Shown piece after piece: positions 26,157-35,391 of a stretch of DNA of 64,000 bases. A program made the position numbers and the translations under genes. Under the pieces are notes generated by a model. It was given only the letters and a program-made list of their open reading frames with translations. It was not told the origin of the DNA and ran no database searches. The DNA lies in assembly GCA_034928305.1 (NCBI GenBank), contig JAYFOZ010000003.1, positions 62,001 through 126,000 of the forward strand, given 5' to 3'. The number at the start of each line of letters is the position of its first letter. The first letter of the stretch is position 1. The stretch comes from Methanomassiliicoccaceae archaeon. GTDB taxonomy: Archaea > Thermoplasmatota > Thermoplasmata > Methanomassiliicoccales > Methanomethylophilaceae.

Positions 26157-28187
26157 ATGAAGGTAGGTATTGACCTCGGGACAACCTACTCAACGATAGC
26201 TTATTACGATAAGGACAGCTGCGAGGCTGTCATAATCCCCGACGCACACGGTAACTTACTTACTCCTTCCGTAATCTGTTTCTGCCCTGATGGAACGATT
26301 CACGTCGGTGAGACTGCAAAAAGCTTGCAGTCTCGGGGGGAGGGCATTATTGCAGCCTCGTTCAAACGCGCAATGGGCGACACCCAATATTCTATGACTG
26401 CATACGGCGCAAGGTACTCGGCAGAAGACCTTTCCGCCATGTTGCTGAGATATCTTATTGCCGGCGCCGAGGCGAGGACCGGACATAAAATTGATTCTGC
26501 AGTTATAACGGTACCCGCATACTTCAATGATTTTCAGAGAACCGCCACCATCAGGGCCGGCGAGAAATGCGGGATTGATGTTCTTAAGATCGTCAACGAG
26601 CCTACTGCCGCGGCCGTTTCGTACGGATACAACAACGCAGGCAACAAAACAGTAATGGTATACGACCTCGGAGGAGGCACTTTCGACATAACCGTCGTCC
26701 GCATCGAAAACAGGAACATAAACGTACTTGGCACGGAAGGAAACCACATTCTCGGCGGAAAAGACTGGGACCAGGCGATAATGTCGTATTTCTGCGGAAA
26801 GTTCAATGACGAGTTTAACATCGATCTCAGGGACTGTGAATCTGCAAAGAACAAACTGATAGTGGTCGCCGAGGACCTTAAGAAGGAACTGTCTGAAGCC
26901 GATTGCGTCATAACCCACCTTGAATATGAGGGCGATGCCGCCGATTATACGCTCACCAGGGACCAGTTCAACGATATGACCGAGCCTCTTTTCGATTCGA
27001 CCCTGGAAGTCTGCGAAAGGGTGCTGGCAGATATTAGGTTAGAATGGAAGGATATTGACGAGATCCTCCTCGTCGGGGGTTCTACAAGACTCCCCGGCAT
27101 TCCGGGCCGCCTGGCCAGAATATCCGGGAGGAAGGTGATCAAGCACGCTGACACCGACTTGGCGGTTGCCAAGGGCGCCGCGCTGACCGCATATCTTTTC
27201 GGAATCGAAGGCAGGAAGCCCATGGGCGTGACCGATGTCACTTCCCACAGCCTCGGGGCCCTTTCTGTAAGGGAAGACGGCAAGAAATTCATCAACGAAA
27301 TAATGATAAAACGCAACTCCAGCGTCCCATCGTCGGTTAGGAAGCCCTTCAGGATCGAACCGGGGAACCTGACCGACAGCATCGAGCTCTTCACGCTACA
27401 GGGCGAATCGCGCAATCCGCTGGACTGTGTGATCCTTGCAAGGATGAAGATATCCGGGATAATGAACAACGGAGAGGGCGTTGTCGTCGAGATAGGGTAC
27501 AATTACGACGAGAACGGAGTTGTATGCATATCAGCTTTCCAAAACGGGAGCGAGCTGGCAGTGGAATCCGAAACGCTGCCCGGAGATATATCATGGATGG
27601 GGGGACGTCCTGAAAACAGACCTTCCAACGCCCCGGTCCAGAAGAACATTGTCATTGCGATGGACATTTCACGCAGTATGAAGGACGAGCCGCTGGGAAA
27701 GGCTAAGAAGGCAATGTCCAGATTCATCAGGGAGGTCGCCGATGTAAACACCAAATTCGGATTGATTGTTTTCGGCGACAAGACGATAGTCGTCAGGGAT
27801 CTCACTCTGGACCGCTACGCTATAGCCCGCTCGATAGAGGGCCTGCAATTAAAAATGGCCGGGAGGGGTACCGATGCCTCTCCGTTCAAAGAAGCGCGGA
27901 GGATGCTGATGGGCAAGGCGGGCAACAATATCATAGTGGTCCTTACCGACGGGAAGTGGGGGAACAGAGACATGGCCGTAATTCAGGCCATGGAATGCCG
28001 TATGGACGGGATCACGACCGTGGCTGTCGGTTACGGGGAAGCCGACAGGTCGTTCCTCAGGCAGATCGCAACGGCCGACGAGGATGTGCTATTTACAACG
28101 ATCGATCAGTTGGGAGATACTTTCGGAACTATAGCCACTGCGGTGAGCTCCGGCGGAATAGGGCTGTGCGACATTGAAAAGGGATGA
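26157..28187 (+). CDS. Hsp70-like ATPase with a C-terminal VWA domain
   Basis: Residues 1-350 are an Hsp70 nucleotide-binding domain. Phosphate-1 is GIDLGTTYST (4-13), the catalytic-type lysine is K70, phosphate-2 is DLGGGTFD (170-177), the connecting motif is VNEPTAAAV (146-154), and the adenosine motif is LVGGSTRLP (305-313). Residues 355-480 resemble the beta part of the substrate-binding domain. The helical lid is missing; instead residues about 495-676 form a von Willebrand factor A domain with a complete metal site (DISRS at 503-507, T572, D598). This is not the housekeeping DnaK. It starts an operon; a TATA-like AGTATTAAAT lies about 40 bases upstream, and the stop overlaps the next gene. 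Confidence 0.88.
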   Translation: MKVGIDLGTTYSTIAYYDKDSCEAVIIPDAHGNLLTPSVICFCPDGTIHVGETAKSLQSRGEGIIAASFKRAMGDTQYSMTAYGARYSAEDLSAMLLRYLIAGAEARTGHKIDSAVITVPAYFNDFQRTATIRAGEKCGIDVLKIVNEPTAAAVSYGYNNAGNKTVMVYDLGGGTFDITVVRIENRNINVLGTEGNHILGGKDWDQAIMSYFCGKFNDEFNIDLRDCESAKNKLIVVAEDLKKELSEADCVITHLEYEGDAADYTLTRDQFNDMTEPLFDSTLEVCERVLADIRLEWKDIDEILLVGGSTRLPGIPGRLARISGRKVIKHADTDLAVAKGAALTAYLFGIEGRKPMGVTDVTSHSLGALSVREDGKKFINEIMIKRNSSVPSSVRKPFRIEPGNLTDSIELFTLQGESRNPLDCVILARMKISGIMNNGEGVVVEIGYNYDENGVVCISAFQNGSELAVESETLPGDISWMGGRPENRPSNAPVQKNIVIAMDISRSMKDEPLGKAKKAMSRFIREVADVNTKFGLIVFGDKTIVVRDLTLDRYAIARSIEGLQLKMAGRGTDASPFKEARRMLMGKAGNNIIVVLTDGKWGNRDMAVIQAMECRMDGITTVAVGYGEADRSFLRQIATADEDVLFTTIDQLGDTFGTIATAVSSGGIGLCDIEKG

Positions 28188-31100
28188 CCATGGCTAAGAT
28201 AGAGAACTACTGCATGCTGCTGGGACTCAACCCTCTGAAAGAATATTCCTATTCGCCCGAGTCTATTTCAGTGGCAATAGACGAAAAAGAGAGGAAATGG
28301 ACTGAGGAGAGCAGGGACCGTCAGAACGATGTGAGCCGCAGGTTCAGGTCCCAGAGCTACCTAGACATCGTACCTGAGATCCGTCGCGTGATGGATGACC
28401 CGAAACTTAGGGAAAACGAGTTCGAAGAGGCCCTCAAACTACTGACCTCGAAGGCATCGAGACTCAGAAGGGAGTCCGTGACGCTTCATGACGGGACCCC
28501 TGTGCGTGTTTCCGGTGCTGCTGAATCAATTGTCAAAAAACTTAGATGGGACGGCATAGGTACGGAAGACCTGGTCAAACTGTCCGGAGTTAAGGAGTAC
28601 GATCCATCTTATGTCGCGTCGGATACCGTCCTGACAGCTTACCAGGCGCTAAAGGTCGTGGATGCGTTCACTCCGTCGGAGATGCTGAACGACCTTATCT
28701 CCAACGAAGAGCTCGAGATTGAAACAGATGAGCTGAATGACGGCAGTTCTCCGGAAGATGTCCGGAAAACGTTCGAGCAATGTGAAAAAAGGGTCAACAA
28801 CGTGCGCCCCGAGACCCTTCCCAAGCAGGACTCGTATATACAGGCCATGAGGGCTGTGAAGCTGGCCCTGAAATCTGACGGGCTGCTGTGCGAACTTACT
28901 GAATTCGGCAGGTGCCAAAGGGCCTTGGCCCCTATATTCGAAATTATCGAAGATGAATACACGCATCCGCAGAACCGGGCATATGTCGACGAGCTGATGT
29001 CGATCTATCTCTCCGATCCCGGCCTCGATGTCGACCTGGCTGTCCGCGTCATGGAGGATTACTGCATCAAGAAGAAGTTCATCATCAATTTCTCGGAAAC
29101 GGACAGTCGCATGATCAGATGTCCGGATTGCAAGGCGTTCGTCGAAACAGGGAGCGATGTCATGTGCTGTTCGATCTGCGGCCATGCAATAAAGGCAGTA
29201 TGTCCCAAATGCAACACTAAACAGTCATCTTCCAACCGCGCATGCGTGAAATGCGGGTTCGACATGAAGGCTAGCTGGGAAAAAGCCATTGAGATGGAGA
29301 ATGCAGTCTCCGAACTCGCTTCTGCCGGGCTGATTTCCGCCGCGGAGAAGATATTGGACGGGCTCAGAGAGGAATATTCCACATACCCACCGATAGACAG
29401 CCTTGAAAAGAAGATCGATATCGCAAGGGGCCATTTACTTTCTGGAAGAAAAAAGATAGAACAATCCTATAAACTAAAAAGATACAGCAAAGCTGTGGAC
29501 CTCACGCGAGAAATGCTTGTCCATTACAAGCGTTTCATCGAAGAGGACACATCGACAGAAATTCTCTACAAAGAATCGGAAAAACGCCTTTACGAGGCGG
29601 ACAGGCTGTTGGAGAAAGCAGGAAGGGCCAGCGATGCCAGGGCGCGTATGGACCTTTATATTATGGCAGCCGAAAGGTGTCCGGACCATGAGATGATCAG
29701 GTCCGTGCTGGGAAATAATGCCCCGGACCCTCCGGCGGACGCCACGGCAAAGGTCAGCGACGGCAAGGTCCTGATAAGATATGCCATACCGGAAGAAAGA
29801 AGCGGCATTACTTTCTGCATCTACAGGGAGGAATTTTCCGTACCGGAGGTCGATGAGGGAATAATACCGCTGGCGGAAGTCAACAACGGTTATTATATGG
29901 ACGAGGCCGCCGAGCCGGGAGTGGATTATTATTATATCGTAATGTCAAAACGTTGGGGCGTACTCTCAGAGGAGGGTGCCTATTGCGGCCCCGTTTCAGT
30001 GTTCGCCGAGGCTCTGAACGTCGGCATCGACCCGCTAGAAGACGGACTGCGTTTATATTTCGAGAAACCGAAGAACTGCACCAGAGTAAGAATATGGAGG
30101 AAGAGCGGTTCGGACGGCGAGGAAGTGGAGATCGAAGGTGATGGCCCGGCCATAGAAGACAGAGGACTCTGCGGCGGATGTACATACTATTACCTTTTTG
30201 TCGCTGAATACGAATCACCGGACGGACGTGTGAACAGATCTTCCGGGTCCGTTTATTCAGGAACTACGGCTGTCTTCCCTGACCCGGTCAGGGATCTGAA
30301 GGTCTATTGGAACAAATCTGACGGAACGTTCACCGCCGAATGGACCGGTGACGAAAACGTTGTGCTCTATTCTTCGCCCAAGAGCATCAGGATGTACGGG
30401 CTGCTGATCAAGATAGAAGATATAGATTCCTGGATGACACCGATAGAGCCTATTGAGAAGAAGAGGGGCAAAATGCGCTTTTCGCTACCGGACGGAGCAG
30501 TACAGTACATTTACCCGATGATACCGGTCGGCAGATATGCTGTCAGGGGCCTCGAGGTGCTGGTGGCGGACCTGAAACCGTTCAGGGACATGAACAAAGA
30601 TATCATGGGTGGCGACTGTATTCTCACGATGTCATGGCCGCAAGGCGCCGAATCCGCCATCCTCGTGATCACAGATTCGGGAAACCCTGCCTCCGGACCG
30701 AATGATCTGGACGGGGAGAGGATGACCGTCTCTGCCGAAGCGTATTCTAAGGACAGGATGATCAAGGTCTCTGTAGGCAACCGGCCGCGCAGGACCGTCA
30801 CCATATTTGCAGTCTACGACGCAGATGGGAAGAAGATGACCTCCCGCGGGATGAGCTTCGACATAGTATCAGGAACGTACAGAGCAGTAAGGTACAGCGC
30901 AGATGCGGACCCTTCCAAGAATGGCAAAATAAGAGTGGCCATAGAGGCGGACAGCGATGTGGAGTTTCTTCCTCCGATCATCGCGGTATGCACGGGCGAG
31001 GGCATACCGCTCAGACGGAACGACGGAGAGGTCATCTGGAGATCGGAGGTGCCGATGAGGCTCAGCAAAGGCCGCAGCGTCTTTAATATCAATACGGAGC

Positions 31101-31195
31101 AGGGCACGGACATCAGACACATGAGGATATTCTTCGAAAAAGACGAGGACTACAGCAGCTTCAGGTTCGTTCATCCGCTTTACAGGGGGAATTGA
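28184..31195 (+). CDS. Large zinc-ribbon/FN3-like protein with possible degenerate J-domain
   Basis: This 1003-residue protein overlaps the Hsp70-VWA gene by four bases. Its first 85 residues (YCMLLGLNPL ... DDPKLRENEFEEAL) have the spacing and helix pattern of a J-domain but lack HPD; this is my inference. Two zinc ribbons follow: C313xxC316 with C329xxC332, and C340xxC343 with C354xxC357. Residues 365-510 are helical, perhaps coiled coil or TPR-like. From about 515 onward the protein is beta-rich, with repeated fibronectin-III-like units (YYYIVMSKRWG, YYYLFVAEYES). No signal peptide or membrane helix is visible. It may be an adaptor bringing clients or partners to the Hsp70-like proteins. 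A second ATG at 28190 is also possible. Confidence 0.75.
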   Translation: MTMAKIENYCMLLGLNPLKEYSYSPESISVAIDEKERKWTEESRDRQNDVSRRFRSQSYLDIVPEIRRVMDDPKLRENEFEEALKLLTSKASRLRRESVTLHDGTPVRVSGAAESIVKKLRWDGIGTEDLVKLSGVKEYDPSYVASDTVLTAYQALKVVDAFTPSEMLNDLISNEELEIETDELNDGSSPEDVRKTFEQCEKRVNNVRPETLPKQDSYIQAMRAVKLALKSDGLLCELTEFGRCQRALAPIFEIIEDEYTHPQNRAYVDELMSIYLSDPGLDVDLAVRVMEDYCIKKKFIINFSETDSRMIRCPDCKAFVETGSDVMCCSICGHAIKAVCPKCNTKQSSSNRACVKCGFDMKASWEKAIEMENAVSELASAGLISAAEKILDGLREEYSTYPPIDSLEKKIDIARGHLLSGRKKIEQSYKLKRYSKAVDLTREMLVHYKRFIEEDTSTEILYKESEKRLYEADRLLEKAGRASDARARMDLYIMAAERCPDHEMIRSVLGNNAPDPPADATAKVSDGKVLIRYAIPEERSGITFCIYREEFSVPEVDEGIIPLAEVNNGYYMDEAAEPGVDYYYIVMSKRWGVLSEEGAYCGPVSVFAEALNVGIDPLEDGLRLYFEKPKNCTRVRIWRKSGSDGEEVEIEGDGPAIEDRGLCGGCTYYYLFVAEYESPDGRVNRSSGSVYSGTTAVFPDPVRDLKVYWNKSDGTFTAEWTGDENVVLYSSPKSIRMYGLLIKIEDIDSWMTPIEPIEKKRGKMRFSLPDGAVQYIYPMIPVGRYAVRGLEVLVADLKPFRDMNKDIMGGDCILTMSWPQGAESAILVITDSGNPASGPNDLDGERMTVSAEAYSKDRMIKVSVGNRPRRTVTIFAVYDADGKKMTSRGMSFDIVSGTYRAVRYSADADPSKNGKIRVAIEADSDVEFLPPIIAVCTGEGIPLRRNDGEVIWRSEVPMRLSKGRSVFNINTEQGTDIRHMRIFFEKDEDYSSFRFVHPLYRGN

Positions 31196-31196
31196 T

Positions 31197-32444
31197 TTGC
31201 AGAAAAAGAATGAGAACACGTACATTTGCCCTTTCTGCTTCAACACCGTAGACCTTGGAAACATCCACTACCAATGCACGAACCAATCGTGCACAAGGCT
31301 GTTCGTCAAGGCGATAGATGCAGGAAAAGTGGAGAACGGAAAAATATACAGGTCAAAATCCGAAGACGAGGAGATCGATGTCGAGAACAGCACTTTCCTG
31401 GAAAGAGATCCCGACGGAAAAGATTCTGTTCGGACAAAACAGCACATAATTCGAAACTCCACAGGGATATGCGACATATGCCGCAGGCCGGTCCATAAGA
31501 GATTGTGCCCCGTTTGCCACAGCTGCATCCCTCAGGAGGCAGAGGGCGGCAAAAATATCATATTCATTATAATCGGTGCAAGAGGCGCGGGGAAGAGCCA
31601 CTATATTTCGGTGCTTATCAACCACCTAAAAAATTCGTTCGCCCCTGAATTCAATGCAATAGTGACCCCCGCATCCGACCGCACGACCTTGAAGTACCGC
31701 GAATACTATTACAGACGCCTCTACGAGGACGGGAGAAAATTGCCCCCTACCAGAACGTACGAGAACATCAAGGATTTCAAGGAGCCCATGATATATTATA
31801 TAAGGTTCCCAGACAAAGAGGGATCCAACAGTGCCACGCTTGCATTTTTTGACACTGCGGGAGAGGGACCGGACGATAAGTTGCCGAGCATCGGTTTCAA
31901 TTCATTTCTCTCCAGCGCCTCCGGGATCGTCTATCTGGTCGACCCTTTGCAGATACCTTACGTAAACGAAAGGATAAGAGCGGAAAACATACCTAAGCCG
32001 TCCCATGATGTGAGCAAAGCCATATCGGCCGTGAGTGAAATGATACGGTCCAGCATGGGGATTCCATCCAACAAGAAAATACCCATTCCTTTGGCTGTTG
32101 TCTTGACCAAGTGCGATATTCTGCTCAAGGCCCCCGAAAATGAGGAAGAAGAGAAAGTACTGCTTGACATCAGTTCCTCGGTCCGCATGCCAAGGGAGCG
32201 CGGAAAGATAGACTACGATAATTTCATGCAGATAGACGCAGAGCTGAACGAGTATCTGCGTCGCGCCATATCAGGCGATTTCATAGACACGGTGGATGGT
32301 TTCGAAAAGCATTGCTTCTTCGCGGTGTCGGCATTGGGCTGCAACCCCGAAGGCAGCATCCTGAACAGAGGAATATCGCCTTTGAGGGTCGAAGACCCGC
32401 TGATATGGATGCTGGGGTGCTACGAATCCGAAGCCCCGTACTAA
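31197..32444 (+). CDS. Zinc-ribbon P-loop GTPase
   Basis: Two small zinc motifs come first (C11xxC14 ... C27, C32; and C92xxC95 ... C104xxC107). The GTPase core then has G1 GARGAGKS (127-134), G3 DTAGEG (219-224), G4 TKCD (304-307) and G5 VSALG (377-381). All loops look functional. The core resembles the TRAFAC-type 'double-GTPase' proteins reported in bacterial conflict and signalling loci, but I cannot confirm the family. The TTG start at 31197 follows the upstream stop by one base and has GGGGGA before it. The stop is TAA, rare in this window. It belongs to the operon of the Hsp70-VWA gene. Confidence 0.8.
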   Translation: MQKKNENTYICPFCFNTVDLGNIHYQCTNQSCTRLFVKAIDAGKVENGKIYRSKSEDEEIDVENSTFLERDPDGKDSVRTKQHIIRNSTGICDICRRPVHKRLCPVCHSCIPQEAEGGKNIIFIIIGARGAGKSHYISVLINHLKNSFAPEFNAIVTPASDRTTLKYREYYYRRLYEDGRKLPPTRTYENIKDFKEPMIYYIRFPDKEGSNSATLAFFDTAGEGPDDKLPSIGFNSFLSSASGIVYLVDPLQIPYVNERIRAENIPKPSHDVSKAISAVSEMIRSSMGIPSNKKIPIPLAVVLTKCDILLKAPENEEEEKVLLDISSSVRMPRERGKIDYDNFMQIDAELNEYLRRAISGDFIDTVDGFEKHCFFAVSALGCNPEGSILNRGISPLRVEDPLIWMLGCYESEAPY

Positions 32445-32520
32445 AAAAATTCACATACTCAGCAAAGAAAAATTAATACCAATGGACATACAGATATCAA
32501 CGGAAAGGAAGGGATGAAAA

Positions 32521-34059
32521 ATGAAAGAAGACTATTGCATAGGTATCGACCTAGGTACCACTTACTCATGCCTCGCATACATAGACGGAGAAGGAAACCC
32601 GGTCGTTGAAAAGAACTTCGAGCAGGAAGATACTACACCCTCCGTCGTACTTTTCAACGAGAACGGCGAGATAATCGTCGGCTCTCCCGCAAAGGACATG
32701 GCCGTCATGTATCCGGCCAACAGGACGATCGCATCTGTGAAAAGACAGATGGGCACAGACTATAAAGTGAACATCGACGGCGACGTGTACACTCCGGTAA
32801 CTCTTTCGGCGGCCATCCTAAAAAAGATGATCAACGACTTCAACGAAGCTCATGGATGCGATGTGAAGAAGGCCGTCATAACCTGCCCCGCATATTTCGG
32901 TCAGAATGAAAGGGACTCCACCAAGTACGCAGGGAAGATCGCAGGGCTTGAGGACGTTACAATAATCAACGAGCCTACCGCCGCCGCCATATCCTTCGGC
33001 TACGGAGGGGACGGAAGCAAGAAAAGGGTCATCGTATACGACCTGGGAGGGGGGACGTTCGACGTTACCATACTCGAAATCGAGGGCAACTCCTTCACTG
33101 CCGTCGCAACGGACGGAGAGCGCCTGCTGGGAGGCAAGGACTGGGACAAGGCGCTGGCCTCATTGATAAAAAACAAAGTGTCACAGTCTTCCGGAATTTC
33201 CATAGAGGAAATCGAAGAGGACAAAGATGCGGCAGTGATGCTGGACCTCGACGCCGAATCCATCAAGAAGAGATTGACCACCGCCGAGTCGACAAGGGGA
33301 ACACTTATAATAGGGGGCATAAAGACAGTATATTCCGTCACAAGAGGGGAATTCGAAAGCATCACCGCCCCGCTCCTGAACAGGACGCTTGAAATTATTG
33401 ACAGTGTGCTCGCATCCAAAGCGTTCACGTTGGACGATATAGATGACATAATCCTTGTAGGCGGTTCTTCCAGGATGCCCCAGATAAAGAACGGCATCTC
33501 GGCGAAATATCCGAGTGCCAAGGTCAGGCTGTTCGACCCCGACAGGTCCATAGCCAAGGGCGCGGCTATTTTCGCAAGGTCCAAGGAGCTTAACTACTCG
33601 GACAAGGTCGATGCTCAGAAACTCACGGTGAAGAATGTTTTGAGCAAAACGTTCGGCATCAGAGTCGACTTCAACGGCAAAGAAATGATTTCGAACATCA
33701 TCTACAGGAACGAGACCCTGCCGATAGAGAGTATAAAACTTTACTATCCGATCGAAGACGGGCAACCTTCCGTGCTGGTAGAGATATTCGAAAATTCCAC
33801 GCTGCGCTCTGACAATGTTCTCAGGACCGAGCTTATCGACGGCAATTCCGTCGGAGAGTTCGAAATGGCTCTGCCTGATGGCATAACTATCAACACGCCT
33901 ATCAAGGTCACCTTCAGGGCTGCCGACGATGGTACGATAACAGCTGAGGTAGAATGCATGAGCCAGGTCAAAAAATATAACTTGAAGAGCGACCTGAGCA
34001 TCACCGAAAGCGAAGTGGAAACGTCACAGGGGCTAATTGAAAGGGTCACAAAGGTATGA
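32521..34059 (+). CDS. Second Hsp70-like ATPase, without lid domain
   Basis: This 512-residue protein has a complete Hsp70 ATPase domain: GIDLGTTYSC, the lysine in SVKRQMG, YDLGGGTFDVT, NEPTAAAIS and LVGGSSRMP. Residues about 375-490 are beta-rich and match a substrate-binding beta-domain in position. The protein stops there, so the alpha-helical lid and the usual EEVD-like tail are absent. It differs from the first Hsp70-like protein in lacking VWA. A 76-base gap with a TATA-like AAAAATTAATA separates it from the GTPase gene, so it may have its own promoter. AAGGAAGGG upstream supports the ATG at 32521. It ends directly against the convergent cfbB gene. Confidence 0.87.
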   Translation: MKEDYCIGIDLGTTYSCLAYIDGEGNPVVEKNFEQEDTTPSVVLFNENGEIIVGSPAKDMAVMYPANRTIASVKRQMGTDYKVNIDGDVYTPVTLSAAILKKMINDFNEAHGCDVKKAVITCPAYFGQNERDSTKYAGKIAGLEDVTIINEPTAAAISFGYGGDGSKKRVIVYDLGGGTFDVTILEIEGNSFTAVATDGERLLGGKDWDKALASLIKNKVSQSSGISIEEIEEDKDAAVMLDLDAESIKKRLTTAESTRGTLIIGGIKTVYSVTRGEFESITAPLLNRTLEIIDSVLASKAFTLDDIDDIILVGGSSRMPQIKNGISAKYPSAKVRLFDPDRSIAKGAAIFARSKELNYSDKVDAQKLTVKNVLSKTFGIRVDFNGKEMISNIIYRNETLPIESIKLYYPIEDGQPSVLVEIFENSTLRSDNVLRTELIDGNSVGEFEMALPDGITINTPIKVTFRAADDGTITAEVECMSQVKKYNLKSDLSITESEVETSQGLIERVTKV

Positions 34060-35391
34060 TCACACGCACCTGGAGATGAAACCGGAGGCCCAGTCTCCGG
34101 TGGACAGTGCATGCTGATGCATGTAGGTTCCCAATGTGCTTTTGCGGACGAGCCCGTCCATTCCATCCGCTATGCCTGCTCCGCGTGATAGGCTGTAACC
34201 GAGCTTCGCCTCATGCTCCAAGAAAACGTCAGAATAATGATACTCGTGGGCCCGCACTTCTGATGTGAAGAGAGGATTCGCCGGCGTCGCCTTGGCCATT
34301 ACGTACGTAGGGCCGTGCCTGATTCCGGTCATTTCTGCCCTGGCATCGAATATGCCTGCCATCTTGTGCAGGCGACCATTGGAATCCTTGAGGGTCCGGC
34401 ACATCGAGAGCAATCCTCCGCATTCCCCCAAGATGGGCTTCCCTTCTTCGGAAGCGTTCCTGATCCCTTCCAAGAAATCGGTGTTGGAGGAGATGTCTTC
34501 GGCATGAAGCTCGGGATATCCCCCTCCCATATAGTAGATATCCGCATCCGGAAGGGATTCCCCCTCGGTGGGCGCGAACTCCTTTATCCTGACGCCGGAG
34601 GCCTCAAGGCATTCTATGTTCTCCCTATAATAAAAACAGAACGAATCATCAATAGGAATTGCTGCGCTCAGCCCTGTCTCCCTGCGGACATAGGGGCATT
34701 CCTGCGGAAGCTCTGTATCGGAAGATTCGGCGATTTCCATCAATCTGTCCAGGTCCACGCCCTCGGCCATCTCATAAAAGGGGGCGATATCGGGCCTCTC
34801 CTTCGAATTCGGAGTTACAAGGCCCAAATATCTTTCTTTCGTGGGCCTCTCGGACATTTTGCGCACCTTTCCAATGACCTCTTGTTCGCAATATCTGCCC
34901 ATGACCTCGTCGAGCTTCGTCTCGTGCTGCGAACCGGAAATGTTGTTGAGTATCAGGCCCTTGATATTAACTTCCGGGTCGAAGGCCGCAAAACCATTTA
35001 CAATTGCGGCAACGCTCCTGTTCAGAGATCTGACATCGATAGTCAAGACCACGGGAAACCCCAGGGCCTTGGCCAGCCTGGCCGTGGAGCCTACGTCCGA
35101 TTCTGCCGAAAAACCCTCGTACAATCCCCTGACCCCTTCGACGATGCAGATATCCGCATCCTTGGAAGCATATCCGACTATGTTCCGGATCGTGTCATCG
35201 TCCATCATAAAAGAGTCGAGATTTCTGGATCTTCTGCCGGAAGCCAATGTGTGGTACATCGGATCGATAAAGTCCGGACCGGCCTTGAAGGCCTGAACTC
35301 TATAGTCCTTCGAAAGCCTGGATAAAATACCAGTGGTTATCGAAGTCTTTCCGACACCACTTCCTGTACCGGCTATCACCACGCCTTTCAT
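34060..35391 (-). CDS. cfbB: Ni-sirohydrochlorin a,c-diamide synthase
   Basis: This 443-residue CobB/CbiA-family enzyme has an N-terminal dethiobiotin-synthetase-like ATPase (AGTGSGVGKTSITTG) and a C-terminal class I glutamine amidotransferase (catalytic cysteine in ILGECGGLLS). It amidates the a and c side chains of nickel-sirohydrochlorin in F430 synthesis. The corrin homologue CbiA lies elsewhere (52641), and location inside the cfb operon decides the assignment. It is the last gene of cfbC-A-E-D-B, directly after cfbD. Confidence 0.9.
   Translation of the reverse strand: MKGVVIAGTGSGVGKTSITTGILSRLSKDYRVQAFKAGPDFIDPMYHTLASGRRSRNLDSFMMDDDTIRNIVGYASKDADICIVEGVRGLYEGFSAESDVGSTARLAKALGFPVVLTIDVRSLNRSVAAIVNGFAAFDPEVNIKGLILNNISGSQHETKLDEVMGRYCEQEVIGKVRKMSERPTKERYLGLVTPNSKERPDIAPFYEMAEGVDLDRLMEIAESSDTELPQECPYVRRETGLSAAIPIDDSFCFYYRENIECLEASGVRIKEFAPTEGESLPDADIYYMGGGYPELHAEDISSNTDFLEGIRNASEEGKPILGECGGLLSMCRTLKDSNGRLHKMAGIFDARAEMTGIRHGPTYVMAKATPANPLFTSEVRAHEYHYSDVFLEHEAKLGYSLSRGAGIADGMDGLVRKSTLGTYMHQHALSTGDWASGFISRCV

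Noticed and set aside
32521-34059. Housekeeping DnaK
   Set aside because: The lid and tail are absent and there is no dnaJ or grpE; the neighbour is another unusual Hsp70-like gene.
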